A stretch of 64,000 nt of DNA from Ustulina deusta (lineage: Eukaryota; Ascomycota; Sordariomycetes; Xylariales; Xylariaceae), in assembly GCA_023159155.1 (NCBI GenBank), contig JAJNNX010000001.1, positions 2,480,001 to 2,544,000 on the forward strand. The letters run 5' to 3'. Below are positions 23,202 through 35,951 of the stretch, piece after piece. The notes under the pieces are model-generated. The model saw only the letters and a list, made by a program, of their open reading frames with translations, searched no databases and had not been told where the DNA came from. The position numbers and the translations under genes were made by a program. Each line of letters begins with the position of its first letter. The first letter of the stretch is position 1.

Positions 23202-25206
23202 GGGGATTTTTCTTCTTGTTTTAGATCATATGATGGTATAGATTTATTTTTGCCAAGAGATACCCAGGATGAGGGCGAGAAAGCACTCTGAGTTGACGTT
23301 GCTCTTCTTCATGCAGAGTTTGGGGTACACATTGGAGGCTATATTTGTGGATCATCTGGGGTGATGGCATCCAACTACGACGGATGAGCTGGATATATGG
23401 AAAGCAAAAGACCCAGACTCATTCACCTCTCAGCATAGTAATGCAAGACAGAAAGGACGTGGCTAATGTTGCCGTTCTATTCTGGCATCTTCGCATGAAG
23501 TTTCCACGGCATCCGGTAGATGCATTTGCAATGACCATTCAAAGATTTCTACAGGTCTTTATTTTCGTTCTACAGACGAAGTGGCTCCTAGGCCTCGAAG
23601 TACCTGCTCAACTAATCCGCTAATCTTCATCATAGATACTGGTTATTCAGACTTATCCCCCCGGATGCCCCGCAACCTACATTAAACGGAATTCGACACT
23701 CGAAGAAAGCAGGTACGTTTGAGTCTAACTCCTGATCCACACCTATCAACCGTATAATCCTCTGTCCGTCAGGAGCTACCTAGGTAGCCACTCGGCAACG
23801 CGATCGTAAATCACGCCCTCGGTCGCTAACTCCACATGCCTCGTTGCCACTATAACCGAGGCTGGAACCAGGGCTTGGAGAATGGACTCGACTGACGAAC
23901 ACCGGTCCTTTGACGTCCCAGAAGCCCCCCCCCCCCCCCCCCCCCCGGTAATAGGACGGGAATACCAGGTTTCTATAGAGGTACAACCGATTATCTGTCG
24001 GTCGCCGGAACTTAGCGAGGCCGGCATCATGTCTCGATTCGAAGCGAGGGCTGAACAGGTAGCCTATCTAGCTGACCGTCGAAGCCCGAGACATTGCATG
24101 CTGTCAGTATCGAAGACCGAGACTTAGCTTAGTTCTATCGCTTATACCTTTGCATACAACAGCCACGCTCTTGGGAGGTGGGGGGCAGATAGACGGTAGG
24201 TGATCCTCGATCCGCACGGGAGAACATGTTCATTGCGACGACACCCCACCCACCATCGCCCCAAAGGTGCCCTGAGTGAGATGGAATATGTAGCAAATGA
24301 GGAGGAGTGACCAGCTGTAAACGACAGCAAAAAGGGCAAGAAGTAGTCTATACTTCATCACCCCCTGCCCAATAATAATATAGCCAGAATCCCACCACCA
24401 ATAGCAAGCAGGACAATGAAGCCCCCCTCGAGACGTTACATCTTTAGTCAGCTAATCATGTCTTACACAATAAGAGAAAAGAAAAGTCCTTATCCTCTCG
24501 ATCAAGTTACGTGATAATGGACATCCTACCTTATATTTCCAGGCTCTCTTCAAACATGAAATGCTTTTTATACCACAAGATAGTGGCGAGCTCACAGAGT
24601 AAGTACGCAAAGCCAAAGCCACATGCCTCGTCCCAGCAACGCATATAATAATATCTGAATATAGCATAGTGAAGATAGAAGACTGTAGGGCCCAGTTCTT
24701 CCAAAAGTGTAAAATAGATGTGTACCTAAGCGTTCCAGACCTATGTAGCTCTCTGCATCTAAAATGGTTATGTTGAACCCCGTAAGAATATAATAGAATT
24801 GTAAAAGAGGCCCGTAATAAAGATTCGACATTACAACGGTTGTGTATTTCATCCATGTTGTCGAGGAAGAAGGGGTATCCAGAGAAAAGAAGAAAAAAAT
24901 TGACCACCAGGTTATTTGTATGTGTCATTGGCGTGAATGTTCCGCTGATATTTAAAGCTGGTCTCCATCCACCCAAGAAACGAAGTAACAAACACGATCA
25001 TCGCCTTTTCCCTCGCTTCCGAGACAGCCAAAAACGCCGAGCAATATGAAAATGACTCCCAGGACAAGACGCGGGTGGCTCCGTCCATAGCCAGTGTGTC
25101 CCGAGATGAATCTTTTTGAACTATACTGTGAAACTAGTATTTCATTCAATCTTTGTAACGTCGTATCTCCGCCAAACATATCAGTCGTTATTCGCATTGT
25201 CGCCTG
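23202..25206. other. Convergent 3' region between permease and RhoGAP
   Basis: About 2 kb between two convergent genes. It holds a C22 run at 23925-23946 and the palindrome GCTACCTAGGTAGC around 23774-23787. Two overlapping open frames on the minus strand (24452-24991 and 24592-24852) resemble no family; see the rejected items. Confidence 0.5.
23925..23946 (+). repeat. Homopolymer C22 tract
   Basis: 22 consecutive C. Long C runs are rare and usually length-unstable; it may also be hard to sequence accurately, so its length should be treated as approximate. Confidence 0.85.
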
Positions 25207-27945
25207 CTAAGAGCTGGGCGGCTTTTCGTTGTGGGTTGTCTGTACAGGCGGCGGTGAATTTGGCAATGGTACTTCCCTGGGAGGTGGCTGTGGTCTCAGT
25301 TCGGCCGACCCCAGAATGGGTGATTGGCCCGCCGCAGGTCTCTTCTCATCCATGCTCCTCTTTGCGTCAATGCTTTTGCTTCTTGTGGGTAGAAATCCAT
25401 GATTATATTCTGGGGGGGATTTGGCGCGTTTATCGACATTCTCTTTGGCCTCGCGATATTTATTCTTTATCCATCCAAGGGGTCCCTTGGTATCATCTTT
25501 CTCTCGCACTCCGGCCTCATTTTCCGCCCAGGCTGCGGCAACATCTGATGAGTCACCAGTCCAGCTCTTTCGCGGCCGGTTGCTACTTCCAATAGTTGAA
25601 CTGCTCATTTCCGCATGACTATTATTTCCCAATGGACCCGAAAAATCTTCCTTGCGCCTTGATATGCGCCAGCGACGCTTCTTTTCCTTTTCAGCAAGCT
25701 CGGCTGATGAAGGATGAACTGCCTCTTCGTGCTGATCTATATCCGAGTTCTCGTTAAAGGAGGAGTGTAACGATGTAGCCTGTGAGGGCTTGGGGTGAAA
25801 GGAATCCACACCACGGTCGGCGTTGCCAGGAAGAGCACTTCCTGGTGGTATTTGAGACGCTCTTGGAGTGGACTCGGATGGTGTCTCGATGGGGGCATTA
25901 TTCTCAGGTGGTGTAGATTCCAGATGAGGGACTCTTTCAAGGGGATCAGAAACTTCAGCGGCAGGAGACCCAAAAGCGGAATGTGGTAGAGAAGCGGTTG
26001 AGCTTTGAGCACTTGGGTTCGCGCTGCTGATTACCCGTTTCTTACGCAACTTATTAGGCTGTCGCCTCTCACTGTCCAAATTTGGTGAGCGTTGAAAAAG
26101 GCTCTGCAAGTTTCTTTCCTTTGACGGGGTCAAGTTATTGCCAGGAGGTCCTAGCAGTCGTTCTTGACTTCTACCTGCTACCGAATGCTCAGGGGGAAGA
26201 CTAGAGACTGCTGCTACCGGTACCAAGTTTGGAGTTGCTAGAGATTTTTCTAGAGGGGTAGACGTCTTCTCGTTTCCTGCCGAGGGAGCATTGGCACTGC
26301 GGTTAGGAGAAGGAGAGGTAGGCGCCACTGCTACTACAGGCGAATGTTGTCGGGATGGAAATCGACCGGTTTGTAAGAGAGGGGATTTCTTGGACGGCAG
26401 AGTATTGCTCCTCCCTAGACCACTGCCCGGGGTTGTAATTGAAGGGCTATTAGGGGTTGATGCCCCGTTCGAATATCGTGAATGGCGTGATGAAGTTGAG
26501 CGGTTCCTCCGTATCGTGCCATCCCTTGTGACGCTTTCCGCTCCGGCACTAGCATTAGATGCGGATCGTACCATACCAGTCTGGCGATTGGGTGTACTTG
26601 GGGCAACGATCCTGGGCGTTCCCTTCTCAATTTCTTGCTTTGTCTGCTCATCAGTGCCAGTACCTTGCATGCCAATCAAGAAATGGTCTTGATGCTCAAT
26701 CAAGAAGATGATCACACATTGGTTGAGACGGTATTCCTCAGGGGCCATAGCATGCTGAGGATGGGATAACATGCCGGGTTGAAAGATGGCAGCGAGGTTT
26801 TGGGCTGTCATGCGATTTTCATCGGATTTTGCGGCGAATACCGCTAGTAAATCTAATATATAGAGCAACAGCTGACGGTTCAGAGGAGGCAGCTCCTTAA
26901 TCAGCTCCTGGTACTTCCCAACGGCGTCCTGCTGATCGAAGTTATCAAGCAGTTGAGTGCCTTCGTTATCGCCTACGGCTTGTTTTGTATGGCCCCGTAG
27001 CGGGTCTCGGAAACGCTCGTATAAATCCAATGGAACGACGGGTTCAGGGAGATCGTTCAAGTATCGTCGAAGAACATTGGCAGCATCGTGAACTGTGTAT
27101 CCATCCCAAACCAGACCTTTGCCGTACCGGTCCGGAGAATCAAATTGAATCTTGAGCTCCTTGATGCGCTTTTCTGAGCCATTGAGACGAAAGATGCCTT
27201 CCACACTTGTGGCTGTCAAAAAATTGTTAGCGGCCACACTTCCCATCCCTCAAGACTGAAATCACACCTTTTTCCTTAAGATACACGCCACATTTAGCTA
27301 CCACAATAGGTACATATCCATATATATAGCTCTGGCCATTCTCGTCGATGAGTGAGATGGCAACATTCGCATAGGTAATGCTTTGTCGGAGGGGGACACC
27401 GAAGATGCCTTGAGGCCGTGTCTCTGTTTGAAAATTGGTTAGCCAATTCGCCATGGCCCGCTGCCTAGTGAACCTCATGATGCCACGTTCGATGTTCAGG
27501 TGGTGGGAGATGTGTAGAGTGATTGATGCCAGGGATAGCAATGGGCAAACTGAGGTGCGAACTTTGGCACCGTCTCGCGTTTTCCGGGATATGTGTCGCG
27601 TAAAGACGCGGTGCCCTCAGTGGCCTGGACGAAGAAAAAGGAAAGGGCGGTGCTGGCAGGAGAGTAGGCAACAAAGGATCTGGCACATGACTTGGATAGC
27701 CACATGATATAATTAAGCAGGATGATGGCGGAGAGGTCTGAAGACCAAGCAAGGTACGAGGATGACCGCTTACCTCGCGCCTCTTGATGCCTAGTGGGTT
27801 GAACCTGGAATTTCTTCCACCATGACTTGAGGTCGGCTCGCTTACTCGGCGGCGACGCAGGGGTTATGGGAGCTTGGGACGAAGGTTGTGGTTGGTTCGT
27901 CTGGAGCTGGCCGTGTGGCTTAGATGGGGTGATGGCAGACGTCAT
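25207..27945 (-). CDS. RhoGAP-domain protein, Sac7-like
   Basis: Exons 27774-27945, 27268-27423 and 25207-27212 give 777 residues. The N-terminus (57 residues) ends in LKSWWKKFQVQPTRHQEAR; intron 27424-27773 is unusually long for this window (350 nt) and joins to ETRPQGIFGVPLRQSITYANVAISL. After the second intron (27213-27267) comes ATSVEGIFRLNGSEKRIKELK, whose arginine near residue 118 is the catalytic arginine finger of RhoGAP domains. The domain continues through DLPEPVVPLDLYERF, ENRMTAQNLAAIFQPGML and the FLIEHQDHFL end at about residue 265. The rest is a serine/proline-rich, basic, disordered tail. Sac7-type GAPs switch off Rho1, limiting cell-wall integrity signalling and actin organisation. 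The GTPase target is inferred from family similarity. Confidence 0.92.
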
Positions 27946-30836
27946 TGTGTCGATGGCGCACGGGCAACCGCAGACGTTGTTGAGGCTGGGGAAACGCGGC
28001 TCGACAATCAGCAGCGCATGCAGCCCCCCTACTATGTCTGATGATGGACCGGGAGGCGTTGGGAGGCGTGCTCGATCAGAGGCGATCGGACTGGGGTTGA
28101 TAGCCGGCGTGCGGAGGAAGCAGACGATGCGCGTGTACCCAAGACATAAACGTGGTGGGAGCGAGGGCGATGGGGATGGTGGCCGAGTGGACTAATCAGG
28201 AGGCGGCGCGGTCGATGGATGTGAGCGAGATGGGTATCAAGGTGCCGAGGCCACACTCCGTCTTTGGGTGTATGTTTGGTGGCAGAGGGGCATAGACGAC
28301 ACTGATGGTCGATTTGCCGGCGTATAACAGCGGCGACGTTGGGGGGGATGTCGAAGACGAGGAGATTTGGTTGGATCTGGTTCTGGGGGAATTTAAGCCG
28401 GGGCTCGCATCGGCGTGGGCTGGGTACGGTTGGCCAAGTCTGACTGGCTGTTTCAGACCGGGCACGCAGGAACAAGAGGAGTGGCAGCAATGACTGAGGC
28501 CTGTGATCGCAAGCAGCAGCAGTGGGAGTCGAGGGGTCGAGGGATCGAGGGGCCGTCGGCGACAGTGTCTGTCTACATATGTCGTAAAACGTAGGGCTGG
28601 AAGGAAACGAGATGAGCGGGAGACATGTCTGGGTATTACGGGGCGCGGTGGTGTTGGCGGTGTTGGCGCTGCTGGTGCTGCTGCCGGCGCCGCTGCCAGC
28701 GGTGGTGGCTAGGTAGGTACATAGGATAGTGGCGGGAGGAGATAGACCTACTGGGGGCGAAGAGCAGGGCAGGTACAGTCTACATACAGCCCACATCTGG
28801 GAAAGCGAGGGATAAGTGGGGCGGGCTGTCTGTAAGGTACCCTTTTCCGGCGGGGAAGGTGCTAGGTGCCCCCGGCTGCCAGCCATGGGGACGGGTTATG
28901 CTGTGTTGTCCAAGCTTAGAGTTATTATCGTTGTCCCTACATAGTGTACTGCTGAGGTATTATCGATTCCACATCAAACCATACTTACACTGTATGAGGT
29001 ACCCCTTGGAAAGGGTGGATAACAAATCTACTGCCACCTTGCCTGGTGTACATCGAGGACGACGGTATGATAGGTGCCTTACGGTCTACATAGGTAGTGT
29101 GTGTAGGGAGCTACGGGTCCTTCGTTCTCTGATGGAGCCGTTGTCGGTATGTTTCCTCCTTCCCTCCTCCGCACCTCGCGGGATGTTTGTATAGGACCTT
29201 TTGTTTGATGCTGCCGGAAGCAGACCCTGATCATTGTGACAGCATCTAGCCGATCACCGCTAACATGGATATTTTTGCCTGAGAGTACTCGATTGTTTTC
29301 GAAAGGTGTTGCGGTGTTGTGGAGGGGCTCAGGCGAAAGGGGGTCTCTCAACATGACCCTGTCCACGGGAGGTCAAGCCAGAGACTCATGCGCGGTGAAT
29401 ATAACCTGTGAGATACAGATAGGCGCCGGACCAAGCCCTATCCGTACATCTACTTACTTGTCTGAAATATTGGATGGGGAAAAAGGTTTCGGTGGCCGAA
29501 AAGTCCAAATGAAAAGGCCATCCAGCACATCTTCCTCAGCTAGGAATGCATGCAAAGATGATGTTTGTTGGTCTGGGCTCTTATACATACGAGAAAGCGA
29601 AGAGTGCGGTTCGGCCGTGCGTTTACGGTCCGAGAAGACTAATAGTACCATAGTACCAGACTAGGTGGGGGGGTTTCGCAGAACTACTTACGTGTAGAAA
29701 CTTCCCCAGCTTCAAGTTCCAGGCTAGGATGAGGCTGGTCACACCGCGTCTAATGTGTGTCGGTTGCATTTTCCGCCATGCTCAGGTTTCGTTTTTAAGC
29801 ATCAGTACATAGTTCAGACTAGGCAGGGCATACGATACAGCAAAGCTGCCTCGTCTCTTAGTATGGTAGATGGATAGCATGGAACCTTAACATCACTTCG
29901 GGCTAATCGCAAGGCTTCCCGCACGCGCACTGAAAAGTCACAATATGTATTAGATTGCCTGCCCGTTGCCCTCGCGTGGTGGGTAAGCGATCACCCGCCA
30001 GTCATCCTTCGATAGATCAACCTAACAAGCAAGAAACAAAACCACTTTCTCCATCCGTAGAAGCAATTCACAGATGAGACCCGTGCCGTCGCTATAATCT
30101 CGAGGGCAATATCACGACTTGATTGACTGGAGCATGCCGGGTTGATGACTCGACAAGATGCGTCGAGGTGATTGGCGGACCCTCAAGTAGTATGACGTCC
30201 ATCCTGCAGACTAGATAGGTCTCGCTCTCTACATTAATTGGATAGTAGGCATCCGGGTAGTAGCACGCTGGCTGGGTCTTGTGAGCGTTACAGTGCCTAA
30301 TGGACTAGTCCCGTGCGTCACCTGCCGCCACCATCCTCAATTTCAAGTTGTGTAAAGCGGTCCAGAGGTAATACCGTGCTACGGTCGTCGACGGCCCCTC
30401 TCTCCGTGTTACTAAGGTATACATACCTACGCTGCGGCCTACGAGAGGAAGGAAGGTCGTGGGGACATGCAAATCCGAACATGTAGTAGACAAGATATCC
30501 AGCACAAGCGGGTCGGCCCAGGAAAGGGTCCTACCTAAATTAAGTACAAGGAAATAATATTTGTAGATCTGCACCATGAGCCCTCTTCCACCTACGTTGT
30601 TTTTTGTTTCTTTTTTTTCGTCCTTCCCCGCTATCACCACATAACCTACCTCCATGTAGTAGCTATACCGAATAACAAGCAGACTTATACATAGATACTG
30701 CATGCCGGATTAGACACTGCATTTACACTTTGGGTCTACCTTGCCGCGACCTCACGTTTCTATATTTAGCAATGGCCGAGCTACAGCATTTGCGGAGGGA
30801 GTCGACTCGTAGTTTTAAATAGCAGAGTTTCACAGA

Positions 30837-30852
30837 AGGTAGGTACCTACCT
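30837..30852. repeat. Palindrome AGGTAGGTACCTACCT
   Basis: Perfect 16-bp palindrome in intergenic DNA; a clear copy of the motif family scattered over the window. Confidence 0.75.
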
Positions 30853-32468
30853 AGACTCCAGCGCCTTCGGGGGTTCCGGCCAACTCGCCACTCCTGAAAA
30901 GGAGAGGTCCTACATAGTTGCTGAATAATGACACTAATCGCGTCCCTCGCGAAGTAGCCAACTGGTTAGTACACAACTTCGAAATCTGCAGCTTCAGAGG
31001 CACTTCGCTACGCATATTGGGAACCCCCGCAGATGGCGAAGGTGGGGACCATCAACCAATTTCGGGGTCCAAAGTTGTCGTCATAGCCCCGGGTAAGGTA
31101 AAATACGACGACGATCACTACATACTACCGTGAACCCGTCGTGAAGAAATGATGACATATGTTTGCAGGTACACTTTTTTAATGCAAGCCATATGAGCAC
31201 AGGATATGGAAAGCAGCGACAAATTTCGGTAAGAGGGTCTAAATTCGAGCCCTATAGCTATTGCTAGGTCTCCCTCTCCAGTTCCTCGAGTAAGTTTTGG
31301 ATCTGCCTGAGTGCCTATGGAGATGGCTAAAATGGATGGAAGTAGCCGCGCTGAGGACGGGGGTTGTCATGGAAGTATGTGAGGTAAGGATTCAGAAATA
31401 TAAATCAGCCGACAAGAGTATTGCGGGCTGAAAACGTACCCGCGTTGACTAATTTAGAGAAGGTCACTCAAAGTTCCAAGCAATTATTGTTCTTGGAATG
31501 AATCTCGCAGCGATAGGATATGAAGTCAGAAGGGATGTCCACGGGGAGGATCTTGCTCGCACGATACCTAGTGACACCCCAAAATCGATGTCTATAAACG
31601 TACTCGTTGCGGATGTACTTAGTGGACTCGTTTATGCAGAAGCCTCTTGAGAGACTGAGAAGAACGACGGCCGGGACTGAAAGACGAATGATTTGAGGAC
31701 TGAGGCTGTGGTGGTTAATTTAAACTTGGATATTGAGAAGCATTTTTATGTTTGATATAAATACTGGAATTTACGGACGATCTAATTATCACATCACATG
31801 CGACTGATCGCTTGCAATTCTCAACTCCAGACACATCTCGAGTACCGTCAACTCATTGAAGGGCCGAGTACCATCTATATATGGTTAACAAGCACAGAAG
31901 GAAGGGCCTTGTCTATTTCAATTGAAGCATGAAAGATCCTTTTTACGCGTTCCTTTAATTCATATTGGATGACTGGTCGCTGACTTTACTCATTCCGTTG
32001 GGCATCCCAATGGACACGCCAGGACCAGCGCTAACTAACGCAGTTTTGACAAGTCGATATTCTGGTTTGTACTCAATCTAAACCCAATGCAACCACAATG
32101 TCAAAAAAAAGCAGGCCAAAACCCGGTATGAAGCCGAACGGGAAAAATATACAAGAGGGCTATGACCGGAGAAACACTTGCCGACGTGTAATCCGCCTGA
32201 CTCTGGATGATTTCCCGTTGTTGTGAACACTAGCAAGAAAGCGGATATGAACTTTATGTGTGGAGAGAAGTCTATAGAGACACAAACATCCTTGCGCCGC
32301 GGGTTGTGGCCCAAAGAATAGTACTGATGAACAGTCATCCGACCGGATGACAAACTGGCCACAAAATATGTTTCAAGGGTTGTTGGCCGTAAAAACTTAT
32401 CCGTTTCCGGGCATCTGTAATTGAAACTCCCTAGTTTCAACAGAAACTTGCACCGAGAGCGCGAAGAT

Positions 32469-32482
32469 ATCGCGCGCGCGAT
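32469..32482. repeat. Palindrome ATCGCGCGCGCGAT
   Basis: A perfect 14-bp self-complementary site with ten alternating C and G bases in otherwise mixed, non-coding sequence near the ATG1 3' end. Alternating CG is the classic Z-DNA-prone pattern. Confidence 0.7.
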
Positions 32483-32782
32483 TTCGAAAGAATGTTGGTT
32501 GGACCTAGAGCGTTTCAAACGGCCGAACGAAATGGATAGATTAGGAATCACAAAAATTACATCGAACACCTAGGCGTGAGAGAAATACCCAGCCATGTTA
32601 ACGGCCCTCACCCGGAACGCCATTTGATGAGTAAAACAAGAAGAGAAAAGAAAAGCAACTGTCTACCGTAACCGGCGCTGTAGCCAGTTGCAAAAGGTAG
32701 ATTCTGAATGCCGCGGGGCCAAGTAAGTTGTATCGCAATCTTATACGTGTCGTCATTAATCGTGAGATTTCATCCTCGACTT

Positions 32783-35700
32783 CTACGAGGTATGAGTAGG
32801 AACGCTCCGTGGCGTGATTTCATCACTGCGCTTGTGGTGAAGGTTATTATGTTGTTGAGCCTTTGAGGCATTCGCGATCATCTGCATTTTCTTTCGAAGC
32901 GTAGCGAGCCTCCCAGTAATCATGTGGATCACTGATAAATCGAGTTAGTGTTTTGGTCGTATCACTGGGTTAATACCACTTACTCTTATGTACCGCTTGT
33001 TGATCATCTGGGTTCATCTCTGCTGCCGCCTCTTGAATATCACGCTCCGCTTTTGGAGACCCCGGCGACCGCCGTTTGCTTGAAATATCATCATCGTTAT
33101 CAAGTACAGCCTCAAGCATTCGAATAGCCGTAACGTATGAGAGTTCGCATCCGCTCAAGTCTTCGTTTGCGATCTCATTGATCGCGGCTGTCCGACTCAT
33201 GTCAATAGCCCGGTCGAACATCAATTTCTCAGCGCTCAGGCCGGGAGTTAACACAATACCCTCCGTACTTGGAGTCCCGGGTGCGATGGCCTCGAGTAGG
33301 CTGTTACTTGGATGGCTTGAGTGATCCTCGGGGAGTTGTTTTTGAGCCTCGGTCAATTTAAGCCTGACAACTTCAGCCTTCTCCAATGTCTCATTGAAAC
33401 GTCTGCGAACCCATTGCACAGCAGAATTGACCCTTGCCACAAGGTTTTGGGCACTAGTTGCGTCACGCCCAATGACGTGTTGTTGGGTGGCAGTTGATTC
33501 GCTTTTAGCTTTGCGTGCCCACCAAATACTTGCAATATCCATGGATTTTGCGAGGAGAGAAAGCGCCTTGACGTACAACACAAGTGCTTCTTCGGAGAGG
33601 ACAACAATCGCCTCAATTGTAAGACCATCGTCATCATCTGAGCCCATCTTTTCGGCTGGTATTCCCCCAAGACCCTCTTCCGTTGATGGGGCAAGTGGCA
33701 CAAGTTGCTTATACTTGACCTCGGCAAACCCCCAAACAACATCGCTGCGTGTAGCAAAATCTTCAATGCACTGGGCAACGCGGAGATCTTCGTCGATAGG
33801 ACCACTTGAGCGACCGTCGGTGATCAGACCCATGGGTGTATTCGGTGTGGGATACGTTGGAAAAGGGTTGTACAGATGTGGAGGGGATGCACCCTTGCCA
33901 AGCATATGCGAAGGGTATTTGAAGCCGAAGAGTCTCAAACTGGCATCTTGGATAGCCTTGGAAATGACCGAGGTAGTTGAACCTGGGCTGCCCGACAAAT
34001 TCTTTTCATACGAACCTCGCTGGTGAGTGTCTGGTCGCTGTCTACCTTGTGCGATTTGCAAAGCATTAGATGGTTGAGCTGGGATAGCCCCAGTAGTGGA
34101 TCTTGGATCGCCCTGTTGTGTGGCACGTCGAATCACCTGTCCTGATCGTTGAGCTATGGCATTTGTTGGTGTACCTTTAGCAGCAAGCTCATCCGCAAAT
34201 GCGTTTACTTCGACGTGTTTCTTTTCCACGACGACGTAGTCTCTCTCGAAGGCTATATCATGGGCAACCTTTTCACGTTCATCTGCTGTTGAAGGGTGAT
34301 ATTTCCCTTTCCCCTTCACCGTACTGTTATTAACATATGAAGATAGAGGTGACTTATCATCACGTGGAAATCTGTTTCCGGTAGCATTTGAATAGCCTTG
34401 GTTCCGCCTATCTTCCATGAGAGCTGGTTTTGAAGGTGCCGACGTTGATGGAACCGGTTGAGGACGTTGAATCCCAAGGTCAGACTTAGTATCATTTTGT
34501 ACTACAAGGCTTATTTGAGCTGGTTCTTGCACTAGTTGATGCTGATTTTCAAGCTCCAGGGTGGTGCCGAAGGGCGAGGACTTCGATGGCTTCTCTCGGG
34601 GCAACGATTGGTCTACCTCTGGGCGTATAATGTCTGTATCAGTTCGATAACGATGATGTGTTGATAGACGTCGCCCTTCGAGACGGGGCCCGTCTGTTTT
34701 TGAGAGAGCTCGAAAATCTTTAGAAGATAGTCGTTGGGGTCTTGGGAGGTCGTCCTCAACTAGGCCAGGTATAGGGTCTGCAATAACATCGTGATTGAAG
34801 AAGCTCTCGAAACTCATTCTTTCAACGGGTTTACGCTTCAGCAGAGCACGAATCAAAGCCTTAAGATCTGATGTAACCTGAACTTCCTTGGGAATCTTGA
34901 TGTTATCATTATTACCTTCAATTTTTCGTAGCAACTCAACATGATTACTAGCTCGGAACGGAGGTTTGCCGGTTATCATTTCAAAGGCAACGGTTCCAAC
35001 AGACCAGAGATCGGCCTTGGCATCGTATCGCTCATAACGAAGTATCTCAGGTGCCATGTAAAGAGGCGATCCGCAAAGCGTTTCTGCGAGCGAAGTAGAT
35101 GGTAGAACCCGAGCAAATCCAAAGTCTGCCAGCTTTAGCATGGGCAGGGACTGTAATCCAACAGCAGGTATGAGCGAGTCCTGACTGGCGCTGAGGATTG
35201 GGCGGCTTTCTCTATTCGACTCTCGGTATGCTACAGATGGGAGAAGTAGCAGGTTTTGCGGCTTTATATCCCGATGGACGAAGTTGCCTTCCCGCAAGAA
35301 TTGCAACGCGCTGGCGAGTTGCTTCAGGAAATGTCGAATTACCACTTCATTCAAACCTGATCCGGGGACACTGGGATATTTTCGGGCTAGGTCGCATGTA
35401 GCAGGATGTGTTATGAGCTTATCCCTCTTCTTGATAAATAACGACAAGTCTCCAAGCTCGCAATACTCCATGATAAGGTTAATGTGGGTTGACGACTCGA
35501 CGCAGTCATGAAGGGCGACGATGTGTGGATGTCGAAGCTTTTTCAGAATCTGAATTTCGCTATAAAGGTTCTCTTTTAATTTCTTGTTCAATCGGGCGAG
35601 CTCGACGGATTTGATGGCTACGGCAGCCCCAGATACCTTAAGACCAATATTAGTTAACTTCTAAGTCTCCCAATAGTAACTTGGTGCTTGGGAACAAGTT

Positions 35701-35951
35701 CACTGCAAGATACGATGATCGAAACAAAGCTATTTCGCTATTCCAAAACATACTGTAGGAAATGGGAGTTGTTGAAGACACGGAAAACCTGGAGATGGAC
35801 CGATGTAATGGAGCTAAGGGATGCGAACCTTGTGCTTGCCCATATAGACCTGCGCAAAGCTGCCTTTTCCTATCTCGGAACCGATGAGGAACTGGCCAAT
35901 GACGTCGTCGCCGGTTCTCGCCCGACGCGAAGAAACTCGTGTCTCGGCCAT
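32783..35951 (-). CDS. atg1: Autophagy-initiating Ser/Thr kinase ATG1
   Basis: Exons 35829-35951, 32984-35636 and 32783-32931 give 974 residues. The first exon supplies the glycine loop [19 protein letters not shown]; splicing intron 35637-35828 joins it to [20 protein letters not shown], with the catalytic lysine at about residue 50. [11 protein letters not shown] lies near 162, DFGFA near 212 and [12 protein letters not shown] just after. YVVV near residues 508-511 matches the Atg8-interacting motif known in yeast Atg1. The C-terminal region corresponds to the MIT-like domain that binds Atg13. The last intron (32932-32983) must be removed to give [22 protein letters not shown], the normal ending. 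ATG1 starts autophagosome formation and cytoplasm-to-vacuole transport under TOR control. It is intact and of normal length. Confidence 0.97.

Larger units (their letters stand above)
27946..32782. other. Gene-poor interval of about 4.8 kb
   Basis: Upstream region of the RhoGAP gene and downstream region of ATG1. The first kilobase is GC-rich and holds a long frame on the minus strand that I reject as coding. Further in are the 16-bp palindrome at 30837-30852 and the alternating CG palindrome at 32469-32482. No gene supported. Confidence 0.5.

Noticed and set aside
24452..24991. 179-codon minus-strand frame, with an overlapping hydrophobic 86-codon frame
   Set aside because: Unusually long for AT-rich DNA and worth a glance, but neither frame resembles a family and both cannot be real; the region fits RhoGAP 3' flank.
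28032..28886. 284-codon open frame on the minus strand upstream of the RhoGAP gene
   Set aside because: Rich in Pro, Ser, Thr, Arg and His as expected for a random frame in GC-rich DNA; no domain, and other frames here are also open. More likely promoter or leader of the RhoGAP gene.
32078..32569. 163-codon minus-strand frame downstream of ATG1
   Set aside because: No family features, no splice-supported extension, composition like flanking non-coding DNA.
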